A stretch of 64,000 bases of DNA. Source: a bacterium (lineage in GTDB: Bacteria; Sumerlaeota; Sumerlaeia; SLMS01; JAHLLQ01). Each line of letters begins with the position of its first letter. The first letter of the stretch is position 1. Location of the stretch: positions 382,979 to 446,978 of the forward strand of contig JAHLLQ010000003.1 of NCBI GenBank assembly GCA_020444065.1, read 5' to 3'. Shown here piece by piece: positions 1-7,984 of the stretch. Below the pieces are notes generated by a model, which ran no database searches, was not told the origin of the DNA, and was given only the letters and a program-made list of their open reading frames with translations. Position numbers and translations under genes: made by a program.

Positions 1-2165
1 CGGCGGCCGTCGAATTCGACGTGGCCCGGGCTCTCGGAGGGGAAGACGAGGCGTGGGGTGTGTTCGGCCGAGGCGGGCTGGGCTGCGGGCGGTTCCTTTC
101 TGTGGAGGCGTTCGCCAGCTTCCGCCAGGCGCATGTTCTCACCGAGGCCCGCGGCGAGATCCTCGAAGCCCTTGATGAGTTCCTCGGGCGCTCCAACGGC
201 ACCTGCGGTGTCGGCCGCGGCCGTTGCCAGCCATGAGGTGGTAGCAGCGATTCGGATGATCTGACCAGCCGGAATGCCGTGGAAATCTTCGATCTCCCCG
301 ATGGCGTCGCCAGCCAGCCAGTCGAGCATCACCATGGTACGGCGGCAGGCCTGGTGATGCGAGAAGGGCGCGCCCGATTCGGTCTCGAACATCGCGCGCA
401 GGTGCCGGCCCAGGCCGCCGGAGCCGAACTGGTCGACAAGGCCCGTCGGCCAGACGTTGTGGCGCCAGTCACTCCACGTCACGGTGAAGGGGACGTCCTT
501 CCATTCGTTTGCGAGCATCAGGAAGAAAAGCAAGTCTGACAAGCCGTGTTGCTTGTCGGTGTGGCGTAGGACTTCCACCCAGCGGACGAGCGTTTCGGGT
601 TGGATTCCACCGCTGGCGAGGGCCTCGCCGAGAGCCGTCAGAGGGAGTTGATTGGCCGAGTCCTCTCGCCAGAGTCCCCACTGAGCGCCCTCCTCGATTG
701 CGCGGGCCAGGCGGCCGCGGATGATGTCGGGGCCGCGCAATTGCCCACCGGCCGACGCCATCAGGAATGCCAGGAGCCCCTCCTGGGTGGAGGCGCGGCC
801 TTCACGCAGCAGTTCCGCCACGGCGTTCGTCAAAGGGCCGGCGCCAAGGGGCGATTCGACGGGTTCGATGCGGGGCGTGATGAAGGTGCGCCAGGCTTGC
901 TCGCGGGCGAATTCGCCCTCGACAAGGATCATGGAACGCCCGAAGTCGCACCCACGTCGACCGGCGCGGCCGCCTTGGTTCAGGAAGCGCCCGCGGGAGA
1001 GCGGGACGGCGGTGCTGGAACGTGCAAAGGCATTGCGCTCAATCATGTAGGGCGATTGCACGACGGTGGCGGCGGTGAGGTTCACGCCCTGGTCGAGCGT
1101 TGGCGTGGCGACTAGAATCGCTATCGCGCCGTCGTTGAACGCGGCTTCAACGAGCCGCCGGTGGGGGGCGGGCATGTCGCCGGTGTGGAGCCCGATTCCG
1201 TGAGCCAGGAGTTCTTCAAGGCGATCGCGGGAGAGCTGGCGTTCTGTGGTGGATAGCTCGGCGAGGGCGGACTCGGCTGGCGGGAAGGCCTCCTCGCGGG
1301 CGAGTTCCTGGGCGAGGCATTCGGCTTCGCGGCGTGTGGTGCAGAACCGCAGGACGGGCCCGGCGGCGCGCGCCAGCCGGATCATGGCCTTGGCCGCGCG
1401 GGTTTCGGCGGGGACGGAATCGTCGGCGACTGGTTGGATCAGGTCCTCGGTGCCGGACTGGCCGCCGTGGGCCTCGCGCCAATGGAAGACGCCAGTCTGG
1501 ACATCGAGCACACCTTCGCGCAAGGGCACGGGGCGGACCTCCGATCGCACCAATCCGATCCCCCAGGTGGCAGCGAGTGCTTCGGCATTACCAAGCACTG
1601 CGGAGAGCGCGAGGAGTTGCGGGCGTTCGGGCGCCAGCTTCCATCGCGTCAGGAAGAGATCGATTGCGGCGCCGCGTTCACCGTCGCCCAGAAGCTGGAC
1701 TTCATCGGCAACGATGAGCCCGATTCTGCCAAGCATTGATGCTTGGCGACCGAGGAGAGCGAGGGCCTTCTCGTACACGGCTACAACGAGATGAATTCGG
1801 CCTTTCAGGATGTCGCGATCGTGTTCGCGGCGGTCTCGAGTGGTGCAGGCCACGCGGATCCCGAGGGGGCCGTAGCGCTCGGCGAATTCCGCGGCCTTCT
1901 CCTCAGCCAGCGCGCGGGTCGGCACGAGAAACAGGACGAGGCGCGAGCGGGTCAGTTGGTTGAGCGCGGCGAGTTCCGCGACCAGGGTCTTGCCGCTGGC
2001 GGTGGGGGCGCAGACGAGGAGGCTCTCGTTGCGGTCGAGGAGGCCAGTCTGCTCGAGGACCTGTTGCTGGAGTGGCAGCAGATCGGGGCCAAAGGCGCTC
2101 TCGAGTGTGGCGATGACCTGGGCCGACAGGCCGTATCGGATGAGTTCTGACATTTTCTCCGGCAT
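1..2165 (-). CDS. Ski2-like superfamily II DNA/RNA helicase, 3' end outside window
   Basis: An open frame runs leftward from the ATG at 2165 without a stop to the window edge, so about 721 residues are visible and the C-terminus is missing. The start has a strong GAGGAGG ribosome site nine bases upstream. Walker A (CAPTASGKT) lies at residues 52-60. The Walker B/DExx motif is DEVQ at 154-157, and motif VI reads QGGRAGRRG in the second RecA domain. This combination is typical of Ski2/Hel308-type helicases. These ATP-driven 3'-5' nucleic acid translocases act in repair, recombination or RNA turnover. DEVQ instead of DEVH is a small variation. Which Ski2 subfamily it belongs to cannot be decided without the C-terminus. 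It is transcribed divergently from the mlaD-like gene across a repeat-filled spacer. Confidence 0.85.
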   Translation of the reverse strand, partial: MPEKMSELIRYGLSAQVIATLESAFGPDLLPLQQQVLEQTGLLDRNESLLVCAPTASGKTLVAELAALNQLTRSRLVLFLVPTRALAEEKAAEFAERYGPLGIRVACTTRDRREHDRDILKGRIHLVVAVYEKALALLGRQASMLGRIGLIVADEVQLLGDGERGAAIDLFLTRWKLAPERPQLLALSAVLGNAEALAATWGIGLVRSEVRPVPLREGVLDVQTGVFHWREAHGGQSGTEDLIQPVADDSVPAETRAAKAMIRLARAAGPVLRFCTTRREAECLAQELAREEAFPPAESALAELSTTERQLSRDRLEELLAHGIGLHTGDMPAPHRRLVEAAFNDGAIAILVATPTLDQGVNLTAATVVQSPYMIERNAFARSSTAVPLSRGRFLNQGGRAGRRGCDFGRSMILVEGEFAREQAWRTFITPRIEPVESPLGAGPLTNAVAELLREGRASTQEGLLAFLMASAGGQLRGPDIIRGRLARAIEEGAQWGLWREDSANQLPLTALGEALASGGIQPETLVRWVEVLRHTDKQHGLSDLLFFLMLANEWKDVPFTVTWSDWRHNVWPTGLVDQFGSGGLGRHLRAMFETESGAPFSHHQACRRTMVMLDWLAGDAIGEIEDFHGIPAGQIIRIAATTSWLATAAADTAGAVGAPEELIKGFEDLAAGLGENMRLAEAGERLHRKEPPAAQPASAEHTPRLVFPSESPGHVEFDGR

Positions 2166-2334
2166 GGGTTGAACCTCCTCGTGGTTGGGCTTCAGCGGGT
2201 GTTCTGGCGGGAGAGTCGCGGATTTGCAAGGGCGCATTTCGCTTTTTGTTCGCTTTTTGGGTGTCGGGATAGCGAAAATACCAGGGAATGTATGCCGGTG
2301 GAGGAGGGGCGTGGCGGATGTGGTGGGTGGGATG

Positions 2335-2430
2335 GGCCGCGCCGATAGCGCTCGGCGCCGGGGGGCCGTTGACCCAGGGCTTGCGCCCTGGGCTGGTATA
2401 GGTCGTGGCGTTGCCCCTTTTTGGGGAACG
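2335..2430 (+). repeat. REP-like multi-hairpin repeat (GC-rich family)
   Basis: This holds three adjacent short stems. The central one is CCCAGGGC-ttgc-GCCCTGGG followed by CTGGTAT, and the last is CCCC-ttttt-GGGG. The CCCAGG..CCTGG..CTGGTATG core recurs at 9760-9860 and, with substitutions, in the cluster around the IS200-like transposase at 48157-49936. It is noncoding and lies between divergent genes. Confidence 0.7.
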
Positions 2431-2443
2431 ATTACGATGACGG

Positions 2444-2598
2444 GCACGAGTTCGAATACGCGGGCATGGGGGTGACGTTGAAGTGGCTTGAGCATCCCTG
2501 CTCAAGCACCAGGGGTGTCGGTCATCTCGCTGTGGCATGCGGGCTTCATCGAGGGTTCTTGGGTATGCTCTTGGGCAGGGATGCCCAAGTCACCTCGG
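2444..2598 (+). repeat. 155-bp palindromic repeat, copy 1
   Basis: This copy is nearly identical to 2682-2836. It is bounded by two hairpins that are inverted versions of one another: CTTGAGCA..TGCTCAAG near 2488 and CTTGGGCA..TGCCCAAG near 2571. The whole unit is therefore a large imperfect palindrome, as in bacterial interspersed mosaic elements or small non-autonomous elements. No coding potential is evident. Confidence 0.8.
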
Positions 2599-2612
2599 CT
2601 GGGGAGCGGTAA

Positions 2613-2690
2613 TTTGGCGTACTCGCACTCAGCGAAGCGGTACTCGTACGCGTACTCGATGGACTGGGGTTGAAGAGTCGAGCACGAGTT
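2613..2690 (+). repeat. TACTCG/CGAGTA inverted-repeat module
   Basis: Alternating TACTCGTACGCG and CGAGCACGAG tracts can fold back on each other. The same module (GGCGTACTCG..CTCAGCG..AGCGGTACTCG) precedes the CTTGAGCA hairpin at 9864-10024 and 10083-10269. That ties this spacer to the repeat pair near 10 kb. Confidence 0.65.
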
Positions 2691-2836
2691 CGAATACGCG
2701 GGCATGGGGGTGATGTTGAAGTGGCTTGAGCATCCTTGCTCAAGCACCAGGGGCGTGGATCATCCCGCTGTGGCATGCGGGCTTCATCGAGGGCTCTTGG
2801 GTATGCTCTTGGGCAAGGATGCCCAAGTCACCTCGG
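2682..2836 (+). repeat. 155-bp palindromic repeat, copy 2
   Basis: Direct repeat of 2444-2598 with the same length and only scattered substitutions. Some changes are compensatory within the stems (CTGC/GCAG against TTGC/GCAA), which suggests the hairpin itself is maintained. It ends about 100 bases before the mlaD-like start. Confidence 0.8.
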
Positions 2837-2943
2837 AGCCGGTTTTGGGAGTGGCGGGCGAAAATGCAAGTTTCGTTGAATGTCCTGGCTCCGCGGTAGT
2901 AGAAGTTGCAGGTTCATTTCGGACGTCTCAGGAGGGTCCTGCT

Positions 2944-3774
2944 ATGCCCAGTCGAGTTTCGCGCGGAAGTCTGATCTTTGTCGGGTTTATTCTGGCCTGT
3001 GTGGCTTTGATGGTTGTGATTATCCTGACGGATCGGACGCGCGGGTTGACGTATGTGATGACGTTCCAGGATGCGAAGGGGCTGAACGTGGGGGCGCCTG
3101 TGATGTTGCGCGGGACGACGATCGGCGAGGTCGTCGGCGTACGATTGGCCGATGAGCCGAAGGAGCATGTTGAAGTGGCGGTGCGGATTTATCCGGAGCA
3201 CCGCAACCGGATCCCGGCTCCGCCGAATTCGACGGGGCGGATCAAGAAGGATTCGCTGGTTCTGGGCAGTCCCTTCGTTGAGATTGTGATGCGCGGCGAC
3301 GATCGGAGCACTCCGATGCCGGAGGGCATGACCGTCGAGGGGCTGGACAGTTGGGCGGACGAGAAGCTGTGGGCGGGTGAGGGCAAGCTGAAGGCGGGCT
3401 ACGAGAAGGCGTTGGAGATGGGCAAGGGGGGCCTGGCGAAGCTGGAGGATTGGTCGAACAGCGAGCAGGGTCAGAAGATCCGCGCCGAGGTCGACGAGTT
3501 CTTCACGAAGCTGGACGAGGTTTCGAGCGATTCGGCAGAGGTTGCAAAGGCGAAGCTGAGCGAGGCGGTGCAGAAGGGCAGCGAGCTGATGGCGGAGCTG
3601 AAGAAGCAGAAGGCGGGCGATGTGGCCCAGGAGTTCCGCAAGTCGATGGAAGGGATCATCGATGAGACCGAGGGGCTGAAGAGCGATGTTCGGCAGCGGC
3701 TGAAGAACATGCTTGACGAGCTTCCCTCGGGGCAAGATGACGAAGGGCAGCTAGCCACGGAAGCGGGTTCCTAA
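2944..3774 (+). CDS. MlaD/MCE-domain protein
   Basis: 276 residues. The start at 2944 follows AGGAGGG by seven bases; an in-frame upstream extension runs into repeat DNA and is rejected. One N-terminal membrane helix (about residues 9-28) is followed by an MCE domain (about 36-125), with the family-like stretch GLNVGAPVMLRGTTIGEV near its beginning and LVLGSPFVEI later. The C-terminal half is long, Lys/Glu-rich and predicted helical. MCE proteins are the periplasmic substrate-binding rings of Mla-type lipid ABC transporters. No MlaE/MlaF genes are in this window, so the transporter partners must be elsewhere. A glycosyltransferase-like gene starts six bases after its stop. Confidence 0.85.
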   Translation: MPSRVSRGSLIFVGFILACVALMVVIILTDRTRGLTYVMTFQDAKGLNVGAPVMLRGTTIGEVVGVRLADEPKEHVEVAVRIYPEHRNRIPAPPNSTGRIKKDSLVLGSPFVEIVMRGDDRSTPMPEGMTVEGLDSWADEKLWAGEGKLKAGYEKALEMGKGGLAKLEDWSNSEQGQKIRAEVDEFFTKLDEVSSDSAEVAKAKLSEAVQKGSELMAELKKQKAGDVAQEFRKSMEGIIDETEGLKSDVRQRLKNMLDELPSGQDDEGQLATEAGS

Positions 3775-3780
3775 GAGTCT

Positions 3781-4935
3781 ATGGTCCGCCACGCCATTCT
3801 GGCCAACGATCCTAATCACTGCGCCCCTGTCGAGGTGCTGCTGGATTGTCTGGCGGACGGCGAGGCGGCTTTTTCGATTTGGGGGACCAAGGCGGTGCGG
3901 CGGCGCCTGATCGAGGCGGGCCGCGCGGATCTGCACGGAATCGATTGGCAGTTGCGCGATGCGGGTGAATCGGTCGGGTCGCTGTTGGCGCGGTTCGGCG
4001 AAGGGGCGGAGCCGCCGGATATTCTCTGGATGATCGAGGCGCAGGAGGATCTGGACGCGTTTGCGAAGTTCCAGCCGCCGTGCCCGAGTGTTTTGCTGAT
4101 TCACAACTCCGCCGCGTGGTTTGCAAACGACGGTGCGACGTTTAATCCCCGCGAGCGTGCTCGGCGGCGCGCGCGGGCAGAGATTCTCTCGCGGCAGACG
4201 GCGTTGGCGACGTTGAGCCCGGTGTTGAGCCAGTTCATCGTGGAACGCAATCGGTGGGAGGGAGCGATTCTGGACCTGCCGCCGGCGCTGGCAGCGATGG
4301 ATACAGCGCGGCCCGATCCGACGGAGGGGCCGCTGACGATTGCGGTGCCGGGCATGATCGATCCGAAGCGCCGCGATTACGATGGGCTGCTTGATACGAT
4401 CGAGACGCTGCACGCGCGGCGACCGGGGAAGTTTCATTTTCCAATCATTGGTGCGCCGATCGACGAGTCGGGTCGGCGGATTGTGATGCGTGCGCAATCG
4501 ATGCAGGCGGCGGGGATGCCGCTGGATTGCAGCGGACAGTACTTGCACGAGCCAGGCTTGGTTGCGCGCCTCGCGGAGTGCCATATGGTGGCGGCGCCGT
4601 TAAAGGATTTGTTCCGGCGTGCGAAGCTGCGCGAGACGTACGGGCGCACGAAGATTACGGGCCTGGCGGCGTACATTGTTCGCACAGGGCTGCCGGGGAT
4701 TTTCCCCGAGGCGGCGATCAGCCCGGACGATCCGTTGGCTCCGGCGATGCGCGGTTACACCCGCACGGGCGGGATGGCGAAGTTGTTGCTCGATCTGGAA
4801 GCAAATCGCGCGGAGGTCGCGGCGTTGTATGCACGTGCGGATGAAGCGCGGGCATCGCTGACGCGCGATCGCGTGGCGCCGAAGCTGCGCCAGTTTGCCG
4901 AGGAGTTGTGCGGCGGCGTGGCGGGCAAGGCGTAG
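3781..4935 (+). CDS. Putative GT-B-type glycosyltransferase-like protein
   Basis: 384 residues, starting six bases after the mlaD-like stop and probably co-transcribed. The stretch TIAVPGMIDPKRRDYDGLL around residue 184 resembles the start of the C-terminal Rossmann domain in GT4-type glycosyltransferases. The N-terminal half has alternating hydrophobic strands (DILWMIEAQED, SVLLIHNSAAWF) that fit the first Rossmann domain. No signal peptide or membrane helix is visible, so it is probably cytosolic. Donor and acceptor sugars cannot be inferred. The ribosome site is weak, consistent with translational coupling. Family assignment is moderate only. Confidence 0.55.
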   Translation: MVRHAILANDPNHCAPVEVLLDCLADGEAAFSIWGTKAVRRRLIEAGRADLHGIDWQLRDAGESVGSLLARFGEGAEPPDILWMIEAQEDLDAFAKFQPPCPSVLLIHNSAAWFANDGATFNPRERARRRARAEILSRQTALATLSPVLSQFIVERNRWEGAILDLPPALAAMDTARPDPTEGPLTIAVPGMIDPKRRDYDGLLDTIETLHARRPGKFHFPIIGAPIDESGRRIVMRAQSMQAAGMPLDCSGQYLHEPGLVARLAECHMVAAPLKDLFRRAKLRETYGRTKITGLAAYIVRTGLPGIFPEAAISPDDPLAPAMRGYTRTGGMAKLLLDLEANRAEVAALYARADEARASLTRDRVAPKLRQFAEELCGGVAGKA

Positions 4936-5017
4936 GCGCGTTTTCCCTCGATAGTCTAATTTGTTATTTGGGGCCGAGAGGTCGAGGGTGTGGGGCCTTC
5001 GTTTATCTCCTATTTCT

Positions 5018-5051
5018 ATTTCGCGCAGAGACGTAAAGACGCAGAGAGTTG
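5018..5051 (+). repeat. Short dispersed repeat (cgcagagacg..aaagacgcagag), copy 1
   Basis: 34-bp repeat that matches 5522-5555 with two differences, in the same orientation. The two copies bracket the small gene at 5069-5479. Confidence 0.7.
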
Positions 5052-5068
5052 TAGTCTTTTGCCGCGTT

Positions 5069-5479
5069 TCAATCGGGATCATTGAGTTTTGCGTAGTCCC
5101 AATGCTCTCTCATGAAGTTCCGCCAGGAGGGGGAATTTCTCATCCCGCTGGGGAAAGAGAGAATTGCAATCTTGTCTTCGGTCCTCGCCAGCAGGCCGGT
5201 TCGCTCATGGGCGAGTTGAATCGTCTGCGAGGTCTGGTCGTTGAATTGAAGGCAATCGACAAGTTCCGGCGTGGTGTCGAATTCGAGAATCGCGAAACCA
5301 TATTCGCCTTCAAGAGCAACGCCCCGGCATTCCGTGATAAGGGATGCGCACTCGGGCAGAAGATCCCATGCCATCGTGCGTCCATCAAAGTCCTGCATGT
5401 TCTTTGAGTTTCCGTACCACACGGAGAAGGCAATTGTGCCAATGAGACAGAGGGAGAGAATGATGACTGTGGTTTTCAT
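5069..5479 (-). CDS. Hypothetical membrane-anchored small protein
   Basis: 136 residues from the ATG at 5479, which sits seven bases after GAGG; the alternative ATG at 5485 is too close to that site. Residues 4-22 form one hydrophobic helix that could be an uncleaved anchor or signal peptide. The rest is a soluble domain with three cysteines and no motif I recognise. It is flanked by two same-direction copies of a 34-bp repeat. No function is proposed. Confidence 0.55.
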   Translation of the reverse strand: MKTTVIILSLCLIGTIAFSVWYGNSKNMQDFDGRTMAWDLLPECASLITECRGVALEGEYGFAILEFDTTPELVDCLQFNDQTSQTIQLAHERTGLLARTEDKIAILSFPSGMRNSPSWRNFMREHWDYAKLNDPD

Positions 5480-5521
5480 GGGCATGCCTCGGGTGTGTGT
5501 TTTTTGATCGCTTCGGTTTGT

Positions 5522-5555
5522 TATTTCGCGCAGAGACGCAAAGACGCAGAGAGTT
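5522..5555 (+). repeat. Short dispersed repeat, copy 2
   Basis: Second copy of the 34-bp cgcagagacgcaaagacgca motif. It lies between the two small leftward genes. Confidence 0.7.
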
Positions 5556-5561
5556 TGCGGT

Positions 5562-6182
5562 TCATTGTGGTTTAAATCGATCCAAGCCTACGTAGGCGAT
5601 ATCGCCGTTGCTTCTTGTGCAATTTGTTGGGTCGCATGTGTTGTTTTGCAGAAGGTCTTCGCGGAATGTGCCGTCGGGATCCGTGGGTGAATCTGCGCTT
5701 CGAATATCGTAATCTTCATCCGGCCCTTGCGAGTAGATGATCCAGAAGGGTGAACCTTCGTGTTCGGGAAACACGAAGTAGGCGAATGTCGCGTGCGTGT
5801 CTGAAGTGCCGGCGAATGGGTCTGCGTAGAGCGATCTCAGATAGGCGACTGGTGTCGTAAGTGAATCGGGCAGGATCCCCTGCCAGAAGGTCGTTATCTC
5901 GGGCGGTGGTCCTTCTTGCGTGAAAGGCACCGCGATGGGGTAGTCGCCATGATCGACTTTGTAGGATTCCAGTGCTGTTGCGATTGCTCTTTGGTCACCT
6001 CTGGCACGGGACCGTTTCGCGCGGACGGTTTCGCCATCGAGGTTGGGGAAGATCTCCAAAACGATAGCTTGGAACATGACCAGGACAAACCCAAAGGCAA
6101 ACAGGGCTGCGACGCAGATCACGACCCACTTCAGGATTTTCCAGAATGGTTCGACGAAATCGCGCAGGACGGCGAGTATCAT
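5562..6182 (-). CDS. Membrane-anchored protein with GspG-like pseudopilin segment
   Basis: 206 residues, with GGAGGAG eight bases upstream of the ATG. One hydrophobic helix (about residues 17-40) is followed by SRARGDQRAIATALESYKVD and then HGDYPI, which resembles the region after the leader helix in GspG/type II pseudopilins. The classical GFTLIE prepilin leader is absent, so this is not an ordinary pilin. The C-terminal half (about 100-206) carries FAYFVFPEHEGSPFWIIYSQ and GPDEDYDI, a pattern often seen in GspG-like secreted domains that report a value string. Function unknown. Another protein with a similar layout is at 10270-11073. Confidence 0.6.
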   Translation of the reverse strand: MILAVLRDFVEPFWKILKWVVICVAALFAFGFVLVMFQAIVLEIFPNLDGETVRAKRSRARGDQRAIATALESYKVDHGDYPIAVPFTQEGPPPEITTFWQGILPDSLTTPVAYLRSLYADPFAGTSDTHATFAYFVFPEHEGSPFWIIYSQGPDEDYDIRSADSPTDPDGTFREDLLQNNTCDPTNCTRSNGDIAYVGLDRFKPQ

Positions 6183-6219
6183 CCCAACTCCTCCACGCCG
6201 GCATTTCTATCGCACTTGT

Positions 6220-7197
6220 CTAGCCCATCGCAATGACAACGCTGCCTTTCTTGTGGCCGGAGTCGACCTGGCGGTGGGCGTCGGCAATTTCGTCGAGGGG
6301 ATACGTGCGGTCGATCACGGGACGGAGTGCGCCGGTTTCGAGAAGTTCTTTGAGGTAGAGAAGGTCTTCTTTGCGTTCGGGGGCGATGCCGCCGAGGACG
6401 CGTTTGTTGCCGAACATGGATGTCCAGATGATCTGGAAGACTTCGGTGCCGGTCATGACGGGAGCCAGGTAGACGCCGCCGTTCTTCATGACGGGTTTGC
6501 TCTGGCGGAAGTTGATCTTTCCGATGGTATCCAGAATTGCGTCGTATTGCTCGCCGGATTTTGTGAAGTCTTCTTTGGTATAGTCGATCACGCGCTCGGC
6601 GCCGAGGGATTCGACGAGTTCGCGGTTTGCGCCGCTGCAGATACCGGTGACGCGCGCGCCAAGGTGCCGGGCGATTTGCACGGCGGCGGTGCCGACTGCA
6701 CCGGATGCGCCGTTGATCAGAACGTTCTGGCCAGCTTTCACCTTGCCGAGATCGCGCAGGAAGTACAGCGCGGCCGTGCCGCCAAAGGGCGCTGCGGTTG
6801 CCTGCTCGAAGGTGACGTTCTCGGGTTTCGGCGCGACGGGCGAGTCTTCGGAGAGGCACACGTATTCGGCGTGCGCGCCGAGGTTCACTCCGGTGAACGC
6901 GATGACGTCGTCGCCGGGTTGGAAGTTCTGGACGGCGGAGCCGATGGCTTCGACGGTGCCGGAAAGATCGGCGCCGAGGATGTTGTGTTTCGGCGCGAAC
7001 AGTCCGGAATAGAAGCGGCCGGGCAGCCAGAACAGCGCGGACGGTATGTTGAAGGCTCTCAGTCGCGCATCGCCGGATGTGACCGAGGCGGCGCGGACTT
7101 TGACGAGGATTTCGTTTTCCCGCGGGGCGGGCTTCTCCATCTCCTCCACCGTGACGACCTCGGGGGGGCCGTACTTGCGATAAACAGCCGCTCTCAT
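6220..7197 (-). CDS. NAD(P)-dependent quinone oxidoreductase-like MDR protein
   Basis: 325 residues. The start at 7197 is chosen because AAGGAG precedes it and MRAAVYRKYGPPEV is the usual MDR beginning; the longer frame to 7338 lacks support. It has an N-terminal GroES-like domain, then a Rossmann domain with NGASGAVGTAAVQIA at about residues 150-164 as the nucleotide-binding loop. The structural and catalytic zinc cysteines of classical alcohol dehydrogenases are missing, which places it with zeta-crystallin/quinone reductase enzymes. The probable reaction is NAD(P)H-dependent reduction of quinones or enones; the substrate is unknown. It is divergent from the DUF454 gene. Confidence 0.85.
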   Translation of the reverse strand: MRAAVYRKYGPPEVVTVEEMEKPAPRENEILVKVRAASVTSGDARLRAFNIPSALFWLPGRFYSGLFAPKHNILGADLSGTVEAIGSAVQNFQPGDDVIAFTGVNLGAHAEYVCLSEDSPVAPKPENVTFEQATAAPFGGTAALYFLRDLGKVKAGQNVLINGASGAVGTAAVQIARHLGARVTGICSGANRELVESLGAERVIDYTKEDFTKSGEQYDAILDTIGKINFRQSKPVMKNGGVYLAPVMTGTEVFQIIWTSMFGNKRVLGGIAPERKEDLLYLKELLETGALRPVIDRTYPLDEIADAHRQVDSGHKKGSVVIAMG

Positions 7198-7318
7198 GGG
7201 GGCTCCTTCGTCGGTGGTGGGGGAGAAGTAACGTGCGGGGACTGCCGGGTCAACGGCGGCGATGACTTGGAGCGAAATTGGCTTTCGATTCGGCAGGCTG
7301 TTCGGCGAGGATCGTTCT

Positions 7319-7753
7319 ATGAAGCACCCGGTCTTCAAATTCCTGATGAACGCACTGGGAGTCGTGTCCGTTGGGCTCGGCGTGTTGGGGATCTTTCTGC
7401 CGTTGCTGCCGACGACGCCGTTGCTCTTGCTGGCGGCTTTTTGTTTTGCCCGCGGGTCGGATCGGATGTATGGATGGCTTGTTTCCCATCGAATTTTCGG
7501 GAGCTACATTCGGAGCTATCGGGAGTATAATGCCGTGACGATCCAGACGAAGATCATCGCCATCGCGCTGCTCTGGGTGGCGATCGGCAGCAGCGTCGTG
7601 TTTTTCCTGGAGAGCGAGTCGTTGCGCGTGACGTTGTTGCTGATCGCGACGGGCGTGACGGTGTATTTGGTCAGCCTGAAGACGCTGACGGAGGATTTGA
7701 AGGAGCAGGCACACCGCAAGCCTTCGCGAGCGAAGAAGAGGAAGAGGCGGTAG
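7319..7753 (+). CDS. DUF454 (YbaN-like) inner-membrane protein
   Basis: 144 residues from the ATG at 7319. The upstream in-frame ATG at 7262 would add a non-hydrophobic tail not typical of the family. The sequence GIFLPLLPTTPLLLLAAFCF near residue 22 is the DUF454 signature. Two further hydrophobic helices (about 76-92 and 99-118) and a basic C-terminal tail (KKRKRR) follow. Members are small integral inner-membrane proteins of unknown role. It is a single gene followed by a hairpin repeat. Confidence 0.85.
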   Translation: MKHPVFKFLMNALGVVSVGLGVLGIFLPLLPTTPLLLLAAFCFARGSDRMYGWLVSHRIFGSYIRSYREYNAVTIQTKIIAIALLWVAIGSSVVFFLESESLRVTLLLIATGVTVYLVSLKTLTEDLKEQAHRKPSRAKKRKRR

Positions 7754-7761
7754 GGGAGCGG

Positions 7762-7872
7762 TTGTTGCACCCCGTTGGGGTGCGATCTGGGGCGTTACGC
7801 AAGCCCAGGGCGGCGCGTTGCTTGCCCTGGGCTGTCGGATGTGGAATCCCGTTGGGATTCTGGGGGCGTTCG
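7762..7872 (+). repeat. REP-like triple hairpin
   Basis: Three stem-loops in tandem: GCACCCC-gtt-GGGGTGC, then a long stem around AGCCCAGGGC..GCCCTGGGCT, then GAATCCC-gtt-GGGATTC. It shares the CCCAGGGC/GCCCTGGGCT centre with the repeats at 2335 and 9760, so it probably belongs to the same superfamily. It lies between two convergent genes. Confidence 0.65.
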
Positions 7873-7984
7873 ATTTGTTGGTTATGGGACTCTACACGCG
7901 GAGTGTTTTCTCGCAAAAGAAAATCACATCGTCGTCCATCGTCGGGAAGGACTCATCGACTCTTAGACTTATAAAACGATTCTG

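Noticed and set aside
2704-2943. Upstream extension of the mlaD-like gene
   Set aside because: It translates the palindromic repeat; the AGGAGGG site supports the ATG at 2944.
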